From NCBI RefSeq assembly GCF_018986735.1, contig NZ_CP065521.1:620001-684000 (forward strand): a stretch of 64,000 bases of DNA, read 5' to 3'. This document shows positions 26,217 through 35,276 of the stretch, in pieces. The DNA is from Schaalia sp. 19OD2882 (GTDB lineage: Bacteria > Actinomycetota > Actinomycetes > Actinomycetales > Actinomycetaceae). A program made the translations under genes and the position numbers. The notes beneath the pieces are model-generated. The model ran no database searches. It was not told where the DNA came from and saw only the letters and a program-made list of their open reading frames with translations. Each line of letters starts with the position of its first letter. The stretch's first letter is position 1.

Positions 26217-27331
26217 GTGGATGTGATGGTGGACAAAGCGGCGCTGCTGGTGGTGTGCCTGACGCTGTTGCTTTCCCACGGGCCCGTCGATGCGCTGACG
26301 GTGGCGACACTGCTGTGTGCGATCACCATTTCGGCGGCCTGCGACGCTCTGCTGACGCCCAAGTGGCGCGTGGTGGCCGTCATCGCATGGAGCGCAGTGG
26401 CCCTTGTCCTGCCCGTGGCCATGATCGGCATTCCCCTGGTCGCATACGACTTGGCCAAGGACGTGGGATCCGACCGGGACGTCCGGAGTGTGCTGCTGGC
26501 GGTTCCGTTCCTTCCCCACGTCAATGCGTTGGTCGTGGGGGTGACCACATCCAGGTCTGCGAGGAGGCGGCGACCGTCCTGGTCGGCCTGCTGCTGGCCC
26601 ATCGATGCCGGCGCAGCGCACAGCTGCAAAGGGACGTCCACCGAGTCCGCGACGAATTGGCCGAACAACTGTCCCACCTGAAGGACACGCATTCGCGTTT
26701 GCTGGAGGCCCAGGACCGTGAAGTCCGTGCCAGTGCCCTGGCGGAACGCACGCGTATTGCGCGCGACATGCACGACGGGGTCGGACACCGCCTGACCGGC
26801 CTGCTGTTTCGCACCCGTGCCCTGGAGGTCATCCACCGGGGCCAGCCGCAGGTCGTTGCGGAACTGGGAGAGATCGCCACCGGTGTCGAGGAATCGCTGG
26901 AGGCCATGCGCCGCAGCGTCCACGCCCTGTCCGACGAGGGCGAGGACCTGTCCACCACCTTGCACGTCCTGGCCCGCGACAGCGCCGTCCCACACGTCCA
27001 CATCGATTCCGGCTTGGAGGCACAGCCGCCGTCCCCGATCATCCGCTGCTTCAACGCCATCGCCCGTGAAGCACTGACCAACGCCGCCAAGCACGCTCGC
27101 GCAGACAACGCCTGGATCCGTCTCGACGACTACCCTGCGTTCTGGCGGATGATCGTCACGAATGACGGTCTGCCCGCCCCTGGAACCCCGACCGCCTGGG
27201 AAGTGCGAGAGGGCGCCGGTCTGGGCATGCGCTCCATGCGCGATCGCGTGGAGGCCCTGGGAGGATCCCTGCGGATCACTCCCTCGCCCCGCTTCACCAT
27301 CCATGTGACGATCCCGAAGGAGAATGCATGA
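26217..27331 (+). pseudogene. Two-component sensor histidine kinase with a frameshift at a G run
   Basis: The N-terminal part (GTG 26217) has four hydrophobic segments in one frame up to about codon 108, ending HVNALVVG. The catalytic part continues in the -1 frame: DHIQVCEEAATVLVGLLL, the DHp box ERTRIARDMHDGVGHRL with its phospho-acceptor His, the N-box REALTNAAKHARA and the G-box GAGLGMRSMRDRV. The break falls at GGGGG (26537-26541); a sixth G would join the frames seamlessly as VVGGDHIQV. It may be a true mutation, a sequencing slip or phase variation. It overlaps the response regulator by ATGA. Confidence 0.8.
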
Positions 27332-27969
27332 AGGTCCTGGTGGTCGACGACGACGCCCTGGTGTCCCAGTCGCTGGTGACCATCTTGTCCGTCGAGGCCG
27401 ATGTCGAGGTCGTCGGCGTGGGCAACAGCGGTCCGGATGCGGTGGCGAAGTACGACCAACTGCGCCCGGATGTGTTGCTCATGGACGTGCAGATGCCGGG
27501 TGGTGACGGGCTGACGGCTGCCGAACAGATCCTGGCGGCGCATCCGGAGGCACGAATCGTCTTCCTGACGACCTTCTCCGACGACGACTACATCTTCCGC
27601 GCCCTCAAGCTGGGGGCTCGCGGGTACCTCGTCAAGCAGGACATCGCGCAGATCGCGCCTGCCCTGCGGGGCGTCATGGCGGGGGTCAGTGTTCTGGAGG
27701 GCCATCTGTTGGAGCGCACGGCGAAGCTGGCGCCCGGTGCGGGGACGGGCGCGGGTCGGTCACGACGGGCGACCGTGTTCGCGAGCCTGACCGACCGTGA
27801 GTACGAGGTCGTCGAAGCCGTCGCCGACGGACTGGTCAATGCGGAGGTCGCCGAGCGCCTGTTCATGAGCGAAGGCACTGTGCGCAACCACATTTCTGCG
27901 ATCCTGGCCAAACTCGGTCTGCGCAATCGCACGCAATTGGCCGTGGCCTGGTACCACAGCGGGAACTGA
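27328..27969 (+). CDS. LuxR/NarL-family response regulator
   Basis: A 213-residue regulator. The receiver domain has the acidic pocket VDDDA, the phosphorylation site in LLMDVQMPGGDG, the Thr/Ser in FLTTFSDDDY and Lys in YLVKQD. The C-terminal LuxR helix-turn-helix reads LTDREYEVVEAVADGLVNAE, then SEGTVRNHISAIL. It overlaps the kinase stop by 4 bp. It probably controls the divergent ABC exporter operon, a common arrangement. If the kinase frameshift is real, this regulator may be orphaned or respond to another phosphate donor. Confidence 0.92.
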   Translation: MKVLVVDDDALVSQSLVTILSVEADVEVVGVGNSGPDAVAKYDQLRPDVLLMDVQMPGGDGLTAAEQILAAHPEARIVFLTTFSDDDYIFRALKLGARGYLVKQDIAQIAPALRGVMAGVSVLEGHLLERTAKLAPGAGTGAGRSRRATVFASLTDREYEVVEAVADGLVNAEVAERLFMSEGTVRNHISAILAKLGLRNRTQLAVAWYHSGN

Positions 27970-28130
27970 GACATCACGTTCATCCAGGAGCGGGGAAATC
28001 CACCTGACAGGTGACACCAGGCGCCGGCAGTGTGATCGGGTCAATGAAGTCCAGCCCTCACTTCTCATACAAAGTCGAGTTCAGTTTCGTAAGGTCGAGG
28101 AGAACGCATCGCCTCCGAAGGGATCCTCCC

Positions 28131-28649
28131 GTGAAGACCGTCATCAACATCTTCCATCCGGACATGTCCACATCCCGCGTGAACGCGCGGCTGGCGCGCG
28201 AGGTCCAGGACATCGAAGGCATCGTCATCCGCGACATCTACGGCCTCTACCCGGACTGGAAGATCGACGTTCCTGCGGAGCAGGCCGCCATCGAAGCCGC
28301 CGACCGGGTCGTCTGGCAGTTCCCCCTGCACTGGTACTCCGGGCCGGCCCTCATGAAGGAATGGCAGGACGTGGTCCTCAGCTACGGGTGGGCCTACGGG
28401 TCAACCGGCATGGGGCTGGTCGGCAAGGAGCTGCTCATCGCCTGCACCGTCGGCTCACCCGCGCAGAGCTACGCCATGGACGGCGCCTACCGGACCACCC
28501 TGCACGAGCTCTTCGCCCAGTACCGGGCAATCACCCCACTGGTGGGCATGAAGTGGCTGGACCCATTCACCGTCACCGGGACCCTGGTCATTGCAGATGC
28601 CGCGCTGGACTGGGCGGCACGCCAGTACAGGGAGCGCCTGCTCAGCTGA
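28131..28649 (+). CDS. NAD(P)H-dependent oxidoreductase, flavodoxin-like (paralogue 1)
   Basis: A 172-residue flavodoxin-fold quinone or general-stress reductase (KefF/MdaB type). It shows NIFHPDMSTSRVNARL (FMN phosphate loop region), the strong family motif VVWQFPLHWYSGPALMKEW and SYGWAYGSTG. The GTG start at 28131 has only a weak upstream AAGGG. It is followed 111 bp later by a paralogue of exactly the same length, so this is a tandem duplication. The family reduces quinones or supports redox homeostasis; the substrate here is unknown. Confidence 0.85.
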   Translation: MKTVINIFHPDMSTSRVNARLAREVQDIEGIVIRDIYGLYPDWKIDVPAEQAAIEAADRVVWQFPLHWYSGPALMKEWQDVVLSYGWAYGSTGMGLVGKELLIACTVGSPAQSYAMDGAYRTTLHELFAQYRAITPLVGMKWLDPFTVTGTLVIADAALDWAARQYRERLLS

Positions 28650-28760
28650 GAGCGCCCCTCGTCAGCGGCGGGGTGCACACGATGACACGCATGGGGTGCC
28701 ACGCCTGGAAGGTGCCGGAGTAGGCTCCAAGACGCCGTGAAATGATTGAAAGGAAATCCG

Positions 28761-29279
28761 GTGACCACTCTCGTCGTTCTCGACCACCCCGACATGCCCG
28801 CTTCCCGCGCCAACGCGCGCATGATTGCCGCCTTGACCGACCTGCCCGACGTGGTCGTGCGCGACCTGCGTGCCCTGTACCCGGACGGCCACATCGACGT
28901 GGCAGCCGAGCAGGAGGCCGTCGCCGCCGCCGACCGCCTGGTCTGGCAGTTCCCCTTCCACTGGTACTCGGCCCCCGGGCTGCTCAAGCAGTGGCAGGAC
29001 GACGTCTTTGCCTACGGGTGGGCCTACGGTTCCACCGGCAACGCCCTGCAGGGCAAGAAGCTCATGGTTGCCGTCACCACTGGGGCCCCGGCCGAGAACT
29101 ACCAGCCCGAGGGCGTCTACGGCCACACGATGGAACACCTGCTGGCCCCCTTCGAGGCCGTGTGTGCGCTGACCGGCATGGTCTGGGAGCAGCCCTTCAT
29201 CGTCGCCGGTGCCATGGGCGCTGACGATGCCACTTTGGATGCCGCCGCCAAGGAGTACGCCGAGTACCTGGCGCGCTGA
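28761..29279 (+). CDS. NAD(P)H-dependent oxidoreductase, flavodoxin-like (paralogue 2)
   Basis: Also 172 residues, and clearly similar to paralogue 1 along its whole length: LDHPDMPASRANARM, LVWQFPFHWYSAPGLLKQW and YGWAYGSTGNALQGKK. Start GTG 28761 behind AAAGGAAAT, a better ribosome site than its neighbour's. The two probably act on related substrates or form mixed dimers (inference). The dense redox theme continues with the nitroreductase at 33078. Confidence 0.87.
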   Translation: MTTLVVLDHPDMPASRANARMIAALTDLPDVVVRDLRALYPDGHIDVAAEQEAVAAADRLVWQFPFHWYSAPGLLKQWQDDVFAYGWAYGSTGNALQGKKLMVAVTTGAPAENYQPEGVYGHTMEHLLAPFEAVCALTGMVWEQPFIVAGAMGADDATLDAAAKEYAEYLAR

Positions 29280-29455
29280 AACGACGATCGGACCGCAGGG
29301 GCGGGGCGTGTGCGAGGCCGATGACCCGCCGCGCCCCGCCCTCGTCATCGGAAGGGCGCGCCCGCAACCAGGGTCCGCTCAGGGGTGACCCCGGTGGCCC
29401 GGGCCCGCCGATCGGCGCACACTGGAGACCCTGCCCCCGTCTCCAGGAGAACAGC

Positions 29456-32400
29456 GTGCTGGAACTGCGAGAGATCACCAAGGCCTACCGCACGGCCAGC
29501 CTCACCCAGGTGGCGCTGGACGGGGTCCGCCTCGCATTCCGGGACAACGAATTCGTCGCAGTCCTGGGCCAGTCCGGCTCCGGCAAGACGACGATGCTCA
29601 ACATCATCGGCGGCCTGGATCGATTCGACTCAGGTGACCTGGTCATCGATGGCATCTCCACCAAGGACTACCGCGACCGCGACTGGGACACCTACCGCAA
29701 CAACCGCATCGGCTTCGTCTTCCAGTCCTACAACCTCATCCCGCACCAGTCGGTGCTGGCCAACGTCGAGCTGGCACTGACCCTGTCCGGAGTCGGGCGG
29801 GGCGAACGCAGACGCAGGGCGCTCGCGGCCCTCGACGAGGTGGGGCTGGCCGACCACGTCCACAAGAAACCCGGCCAACTCTCCGGCGGCCAGATGCAGC
29901 GTGTGGCCATCGCCCGCGCCCTGGTCAACGACCCGGAGATCCTCCTGGCCGACGAACCCACCGGCGCCCTCGACTCCCAGACCTCCGTGCAGGTCATGGA
30001 CCTGCTCAAAGAGGTTGCGCGTGACCGACTGGTCATCATGGTCACCCACAACCCGGACCTGGCCCACGCCTACGCCACTCGCATCGTCGAACTGGCCGAC
30101 GGGCGGGTGCTCCGTGACTCCGCGCCTTTCACCCCCGGCACCGAGGAGCTGCGTGAAGCCCGCCCGACCCGCCGTGCGTCGATGAGCCTCCTGACCGCGC
30201 TTTCCCTGTCCTTCACGAACCTCATGACGAAGAAGGGCCGGACGCTGATGACCTCCTTCGCGGGGTCCATCGGCATCATCGGGATCGCGGCGATCCTCGC
30301 GCTGGCCAATGGTGTCAACGCCTACATCGACCGCACCGAGGAGGAGATGCTCACCGCCTATCCGCTGAGCATCCAGCGCACCGGCATGGACCTGACCGCC
30401 GTCATGGGCATCATGCAGGACGCCGACAGCGGCACCCGCGACGCACCCGCTTCCGATGGCGCCGCCGCGGGCGGCAGTGGTGGGGCAGGCGGCGCGGACC
30501 AGACCGGCAGTGGTGGGGGCGGCGCCGGCGGAGTCGGTGGCTCGGACGGCGCAGTGTCCACCAGGGCGACTCTGGAGCGCGCCCTGGGGGCAGTCTCCTC
30601 CAACGACCTCGCCTCGCTGAAGACCTACCTGGACGCCAACGGCGGGCAGATCCGCGACCACGTGCGCGCAATCGAGTACGAGTACGACGTCACCCCGCTC
30701 ATCCACCTGCCGGACACCGGTAGGGGGACCAAGCAGGTGAACCCGTCCACCCTGGTCAATGCCGCATCGCTGCCGTCCTCTGTGCCACGCATGTTCCGCG
30801 CAAACCTGCGCACGGACTCCTTCGCGCAGTTACCCGTCGACCCGGCGGTGTACTCCTCCGACTACGACGTCAAGGCCGGGCACTGGCCCGAGGGGCCTGA
30901 CGAACTCGTCCTGGTCCTGCCAAAGGACGGCAGGCTCTTCGACGTCCTCGAGTTCAACATGGGTCTGCGCGACACGGCGGAGATCGACAAGATGGTGCAG
31001 CGTCTGGATCCGGGTGGCTCCCGGGCCCTGGACGCGGGGCAGTCCGTGGGCGCGGCACCCTCGGCCCCCTCTGTCGCAATGCAGTCGGGCCAGGGCGGGC
31101 AGTCCTCGGGCGACGAGGGCGGCCAGTCGGGCGAGACTGCCCAGAGCGGACGCACCTACGACTACGACGAACTCATGGGCGTCGAATTCCGCCTGGTCCA
31201 CGCCCACGACATGTACACGTGGAACGCGGCCACCAAGGTGTGGACCGACCGCAGTGATGACGCCGCCCACATCGACGCCCTCGTCGCGAAGGGCCGACCC
31301 CTGCACGTCACCGGGGTCGTACAGGTCAAGGCCGACACCGACGCCTCCCCCCTGAGGTCGGGCCTCTACTACACGCAGGACCTCGTCCGAGAGGTCATGA
31401 GGGAGGCAGCGTCCTCGCAGATCGTCCGCCAACAGATCGCCAACCCGAAGACGAACGTCTTCAACGGGAAGGCCTTCGCGGATCCCGCCGACTCACCCAT
31501 GTCCGGATTCGACATGGCCTCCCTGTTCTCCATCGACGAGAAGAAGATCCAGGCCGCGTTCTCCTTCGACGAATCCGCGTTGGCCGCCTCCATGTCCCGG
31601 CTCGACCTGTCCGGAATCGACCTGTCGGCCCTGCAAGGTGTCGGCCTGGAGATGCCTCCCCTGGACATTGAGAGCCTGGACCTGTCGGGGCTGGGGCAGA
31701 TCGACCTGTCGGCAATGGACCTCAGTGGCATCGACACCGCCTCACTGCAAAAGCAATTCCCGCAGCTCGCCAATGTCAAGTGGGACCGGATCCTTTCCAA
31801 GGCGCTGGCCGACGGGGCTCTCACACCCGAAGCCGGGCAGATCATCGGTGGCCTCACCCAACAACTCCTGCGCGAATTCATCCAGTACCAGTCCGCCCAC
31901 GCCGGGGCGGGCAAGGACAGCGCCACCTTGGCCATCGAGTACTTCTCCCAACCCGAGGTCCGTGAACGCCTGCGCGCCACCCTCATGGATCCGCGGGTCA
32001 TCAACCAGGACAAACTCACGTCGAATCTGGTCACCGCCTTGGGCCAGGACCCCGCCCTGGTCACCGTGGGCACCCAGGTGGGCCAGGAGATCGCCGGACA
32101 GATCGCCACCCAACTGGCCACCCAGGTCGGCTCGCAGGTGGCCGCCACCATCGGATCGGCGATCTCCACCCAATTGCAGAGCGCCATGACCGGCTACATG
32201 ACCCAGATGATGGGAATTCTTCAAGAGCAGATCTCCGCCCGGATCGAGTCGACCATGAGCTCGATGGCGCAGAACATGTCCTCGGCGATGAAGATCGACC
32301 AGAAGGCCTTCGCGCAGGCCTTCACCTCGAAAATGGACGCCAAGGACCTGGCTTCCTACATCACGCAGATGATGTCCGCATCCACCGAGAGCTACGAGTC

Positions 32401-33010
32401 GAACCTGACCAAACTCGGATGGGGAGACCTCTCCGACCCCTCGAACATCGACATCTATCCGAGGTCCTTCGAGGACAAGGACGCCGTCAAGGCGATCCTC
32501 GACTCCTACAACACGCAGATGCGCGACAGCGGGAGGGACAAGAAGGCGATCACCTACTCCGACCTGGTGGGCACGCTCATGACGTCGGTGACGCAGATCG
32601 TCAACATGATTTCGTCGATGCTCATCGCCTTCGTCGCGATCTCCTTGGTCGTGTCCTCGATCATGATCGGGATCATCACCTACATCTCCGTGCTGGAACG
32701 CAAGAAGGAGATCGGCATCCTGCGCTCCATCGGCGCTTCGAAGGGGGACGTGCGCTCCGTGTTCAACGCCGAGACCTTCCTGGTGGGCCTGTTGGCCGGT
32801 GCCATCGGCGTCGCCTTCACGGCTCTGGCGACCATTCCGACGAACATCATCGTCGAACAGCAACTCGGGGTGGCCGGGATCGCCCAACTGCCGGTGCTCG
32901 CCGGGGTGGTCCTCATCGGGATCTCCGTGCTGCTGACCTTGGCGGCGGGCCTGCTGCCTGCAGGTGCTGCGGCAAAAGCCGATCCGGTGGAGGCCTTGAG
33001 GAGCGAGTGA
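29456..33010 (+). CDS. Giant MacB-like ABC transporter: ATPase fused to FtsX-type permease with large external domain
   Basis: A 1184-residue protein. Residues 1-230 are an ATPase with Walker [11 protein letters not shown], signature [15 protein letters not shown] and Walker [13 protein letters not shown] first membrane helix lies at about 255-285. Then comes an external domain of about 750 residues: a Gly/Ser/Ala linker, a mixed domain, a leucine ladder near 717-765 ([31 protein letters not shown]) and a Gln/Ala/Met-rich long helix near 875-960. Three C-terminal helices and the FtsX motif [20 protein letters not shown] close it. The GTG start follows CCAGGAGA. Such proteins export peptides or act as mechanotransmitters; the cargo is unknown. 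Confidence 0.88.
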   Translation: MLELREITKAYRTASLTQVALDGVRLAFRDNEFVAVLGQSGSGKTTMLNIIGGLDRFDSGDLVIDGISTKDYRDRDWDTYRNNRIGFVFQSYNLIPHQSVLANVELALTLSGVGRGERRRRALAALDEVGLADHVHKKPGQLSGGQMQRVAIARALVNDPEILLADEPTGALDSQTSVQVMDLLKEVARDRLVIMVTHNPDLAHAYATRIVELADGRVLRDSAPFTPGTEELREARPTRRASMSLLTALSLSFTNLMTKKGRTLMTSFAGSIGIIGIAAILALANGVNAYIDRTEEEMLTAYPLSIQRTGMDLTAVMGIMQDADSGTRDAPASDGAAAGGSGGAGGADQTGSGGGGAGGVGGSDGAVSTRATLERALGAVSSNDLASLKTYLDANGGQIRDHVRAIEYEYDVTPLIHLPDTGRGTKQVNPSTLVNAASLPSSVPRMFRANLRTDSFAQLPVDPAVYSSDYDVKAGHWPEGPDELVLVLPKDGRLFDVLEFNMGLRDTAEIDKMVQRLDPGGSRALDAGQSVGAAPSAPSVAMQSGQGGQSSGDEGGQSGETAQSGRTYDYDELMGVEFRLVHAHDMYTWNAATKVWTDRSDDAAHIDALVAKGRPLHVTGVVQVKADTDASPLRSGLYYTQDLVREVMREAASSQIVRQQIANPKTNVFNGKAFADPADSPMSGFDMASLFSIDEKKIQAAFSFDESALAASMSRLDLSGIDLSALQGVGLEMPPLDIESLDLSGLGQIDLSAMDLSGIDTASLQKQFPQLANVKWDRILSKALADGALTPEAGQIIGGLTQQLLREFIQYQSAHAGAGKDSATLAIEYFSQPEVRERLRATLMDPRVINQDKLTSNLVTALGQDPALVTVGTQVGQEIAGQIATQLATQVGSQVAATIGSAISTQLQSAMTGYMTQMMGILQEQISARIESTMSSMAQNMSSAMKIDQKAFAQAFTSKMDAKDLASYITQMMSASTESYESNLTKLGWGDLSDPSNIDIYPRSFEDKDAVKAILDSYNTQMRDSGRDKKAITYSDLVGTLMTSVTQIVNMISSMLIAFVAISLVVSSIMIGIITYISVLERKKEIGILRSIGASKGDVRSVFNAETFLVGLLAGAIGVAFTALATIPTNIIVEQQLGVAGIAQLPVLAGVVLIGISVLLTLAAGLLPAGAAAKADPVEALRSE

Positions 33011-33077
33011 AGCGGCGGCACACTGGCACATGGACCGGGTGGGTCCGCACTGGCACCAGGAGACGAAGGAGTTCCCG

Positions 33078-33815
33078 ATGACGACAGCCCACGACTTCCG
33101 ACACCTTGCCCAAGCGCGGCGGAGCATGCGTGACTTCCTGCCGGACCCGGTGCCCCAGGAGGTGCTGGATGAAATCCTCGTTGATGCGGCGCAGACTCCC
33201 TCCTGGTCGAACACCCGCCCCTACGAGTTGGTCCTGGCCACGGGGGAGGTGGCCCAGAGGGTGCGGGCAGGGTACTTGGCGGCCTTTGAGAAGGTGGTGC
33301 CGATGCGCCGCGGCGGCCGCCTGGCAGCCCTGTCGGTGCTGGCCAAGGGCGCCATGCCGGATGGCGACTTTCCACTGTGGCGCCCCTATCCGCCGGAGCT
33401 GAAGAAGCGTGCGGACCAGGTCGGGCGGGCGCTCTACGCGCATCTGGGCATCGCCCGTGGGGATCGCGAGGGGCGTATCGAGGCCGAGAGGGCGAACTTC
33501 CGGGCCTTCGGCGCCCCGGTGATCGGGTTCGTCCTGGTCCACACGAAGATGCTGCCGGTTTCGGCGATGGATGCCGGGATCATGCTGCAAACGCTGTTCC
33601 TCTCGGCCAAGGCGCGAGGGGTCGACTCGTGTGCGCTGGGGTCGCTTGCCCTGTGGCGCACTCCTCTGGAGGCGGAGTTCGAATTGCCGAAGCACTACGC
33701 CCTCATCACAGGTTTCGCCCTCGGTTACGCCAGCGGCGCTCCGGTCAACGACTTCCGTGCTTCCCACCCCGCCCTCGTCCCCCTTCCCCCGCGAGATTCG
33801 TCCGTCACCTCGTGA
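33078..33815 (+). CDS. Nitroreductase family protein
   Basis: A 245-residue FMN-dependent nitroreductase. RRSMRDFLPDPVPQEVLDE with AAQTPSWSNTRPYE gives the FMN-binding N-terminus, MDAGIMLQTLFLSAKARG the dimer helix, and LITGFALGYASGAPVNDFR the C-terminal motif. The start is ATG 33078, behind GAAGGAG. The final residues RDSSVTS are encoded by the 21-bp repeat array that runs across the stop codon, so repeat insertion has rewritten the C-terminus. It probably reduces quinones or nitro compounds, matching the two oxidoreductases upstream. Confidence 0.88.
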   Translation: MTTAHDFRHLAQARRSMRDFLPDPVPQEVLDEILVDAAQTPSWSNTRPYELVLATGEVAQRVRAGYLAAFEKVVPMRRGGRLAALSVLAKGAMPDGDFPLWRPYPPELKKRADQVGRALYAHLGIARGDREGRIEAERANFRAFGAPVIGFVLVHTKMLPVSAMDAGIMLQTLFLSAKARGVDSCALGSLALWRTPLEAEFELPKHYALITGFALGYASGAPVNDFRASHPALVPLPPRDSSVTS

Positions 33816-33847
33816 GATTCGTCCGTCGTTCGGTGAGATTCGTCCTT
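33793..33847 (-). repeat. 21-bp phased repeat, locus 3 (3 units)
   Basis: Three units with core GACGAATCTC on the minus strand, at 33793, 33814 and 33835, exactly 21 bp apart. The array overlaps the end of the nitroreductase gene and faces locus 4 in opposite orientation. Confidence 0.85.
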
Positions 33848-34076
33848 CGCTCCGACGAGGTCGACGCCTGCGCATGTCACGGGCTGGGGCCATGACCGAG
33901 CCGTCCGACTCGACGAGGCGAATGTCGCGAAGTTCCCCTCTTGCCCGATTTCGCCCCACCCCGGCCTCCATTTTCTGGTCGAGAGAGGCGTTTCAAGCGA
34001 AGAATCCGGCCCAGGGAGAATCCTCTGTTCCCCTGTGGCACATCGTCCGCCGAGCCGGCACATGCGAAAGATGGCC
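33848..34076. other. Spacer between opposed repeat arrays
   Basis: About 230 bp between two inverted arrays. Open frames exist but have no ribosome sites or family motifs. I see no gene, RNA or terminator. Confidence 0.4.
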
Positions 34077-34160
34077 GACGAATCTCGCGGAATCCAGGAC
34101 GAATCTCGTGGAGGGACGGACGAATCTCACCGAACGACGGACGAATCTCGCGGAGGAGGG
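34077..34160 (+). repeat. 21-bp phased repeat, locus 4 (4 units)
   Basis: Four units beginning GACGAATCTC at 34077, 34098, 34119 and 34140, each exactly 21 bp from the next; positions 11-15 are mostly GCGGA and the last six bases vary. The array ends 7 bp before the -10 box of tatD. Confidence 0.9.
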
Positions 34161-34166
34161 GGAGGG

Positions 34167-34172
34167 TAGGGT
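34167..34172 (+). promoter_or_regulatory. -10 box for leaderless tatD
   Basis: TAGGGT then 6 nt then GTG 34179. The 21-bp repeat array directly upstream fills the -35 region. Confidence 0.55.
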
Positions 34173-34178
34173 TCGGGG

Positions 34179-35093
34179 GTGAGCAAGCGCAAGACCAGGA
34201 CGTGGCCCGAGGCGCCGGAGCCCTTGGCGGGCACCGTCATCGACAACCACACCCACCTGCCCGTCCACGAGATGCAGATCCCCCGAGCCGACGGGGTGCG
34301 GCTGCCACTGGAGGACCAACTGGAAAGGGCCAGGGCCGCAGGCATCACCCGGATCGTCTCCTGCGCCTGCGAAGTCCCCGACTTCGACCCGATGATCGCC
34401 CTGGCCGCCGAGCACCCACAGGTCCGCGTGGCCCTGGCGATCCACCCCAACGAGGCGGCACTGCACGCCGGTCACGCCGACCCCTCGCCCGACGGGCTCA
34501 CCCCGATTCCACAGGCCCACCACACCATGAGCCTGGACGAGGCCATCAACGAGGTCGCCTCCCGGCTCCACCACCCCGCAGTGGTCGCAGTGGGCGAAAC
34601 CGGATTGGATCACCACCGCACCGCCGGACCTGGACGCCATGCCCAGAAGGCATCCTTCCGGGCGCACCTTGCCCTGGCGCGCGAGGCCGATCTTCCCCTG
34701 CAGATCCACGACCGTGACGCCCACGCCGAAACCCTGGCGATCCTGCGGACCGACGCGCACCCGGATCAGCCGATCGTCTTCCACTGCTTCTCGGGAGGGG
34801 CCGAAATGGCAGGCGAACTGGCGGCCAACGGCTGGTACGCGTCATTCGCCGGCCCCATCACCTACCCCGGCAACGGGGAGCTGCGCGAGGCCCTGAAGGC
34901 AATGCCGCGCGACCTCGTCCTGGTCGAGACGGACGCCCCGTACCTGACCCCCGCACCCCACCGCGGCTCGCCGAACGCCTCCTATGTCATGGCGCACACC
35001 GTCCGGGCGATCGCCCAACTGTGGGGCATCGACGAGGGCGCCGCATGTGCCCAGCTCAGCGCCAACACAGATGCCGTGTACGGGATGTGGTGA
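34179..35093 (+). CDS. tatD: TatD-family metal-dependent DNase
   Basis: A 304-residue TIM-barrel hydrolase. Metal ligands are visible: HTH in VIDNHTHLPVHE, Glu in AVGETGLDHH, His in LPLQIHDRD, His in VFHCFSGGAE and Asp in ETDAPYLTP. The GTG start has no ribosome site but a -10 box 6 nt upstream, so it is probably leaderless. Gene order tatD-rpfB-rsmA-ispE is the conserved actinobacterial block, although here rsmA is displaced about 8 kb. The likely role is 3'-5' DNA exonuclease or DNA repair, by family. Confidence 0.92.
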   Translation: MSKRKTRTWPEAPEPLAGTVIDNHTHLPVHEMQIPRADGVRLPLEDQLERARAAGITRIVSCACEVPDFDPMIALAAEHPQVRVALAIHPNEAALHAGHADPSPDGLTPIPQAHHTMSLDEAINEVASRLHHPAVVAVGETGLDHHRTAGPGRHAQKASFRAHLALAREADLPLQIHDRDAHAETLAILRTDAHPDQPIVFHCFSGGAEMAGELAANGWYASFAGPITYPGNGELREALKAMPRDLVLVETDAPYLTPAPHRGSPNASYVMAHTVRAIAQLWGIDEGAACAQLSANTDAVYGMW

Positions 35094-35118
35094 GGCCGCG
35101 AGGCACCCCGACTTCCAC

Positions 35119-35160
35119 CACGCCGAGGAGCCTGTGAGGTCACTCACGAACCTCGGCGTG
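35119..35160 (+). terminator. Terminator hairpin after tatD
   Basis: Perfect 10-bp arms CACGCCGAGG (35119-35128) and CCTCGGCGTG (35151-35160), with a nested GTGAGGTCACTCAC hairpin in the loop and a short ACTGTT following. It separates tatD from rpfB. Confidence 0.65.
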
Positions 35161-35176
35161 ACTGTTATCCATTCGT

Positions 35177-35182
35177 TACCGT
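35177..35182 (+). promoter_or_regulatory. Possible -10 box of rpfB
   Basis: TACCGT, about 94 nt before the rpfB start, in the only plausible promoter stretch after the tatD terminator. No -35 box is clear. Confidence 0.3.
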
Positions 35183-35276
35183 TGACGTGGTCAGAGCGCG
35201 AGCCCTTCGGCGCGCAATCCGCGAGACTCTCGCGGGAGCGCCCATCAGCCACGCTTCGAACGGAGTCAGGAAACCC

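Noticed and set aside
26537..26541. Programmed -1 frameshift in the kinase gene
   Set aside because: No heptameric slippery site or downstream pseudoknot is evident, and the family does not use frameshifting; mutation, phase variation or read error is more likely.
34077..34160. CRISPR array
   Set aside because: Units are 21 bp in total with 6-bp variable parts and no cas genes; repeats and spacers are far too short.
33890..34182. Plus-strand frame encoding heptad repeats (TNLAE units)
   Set aside because: The heptads are only the 21-bp repeat read in frame; there is no start signal and the frame runs into tatD.
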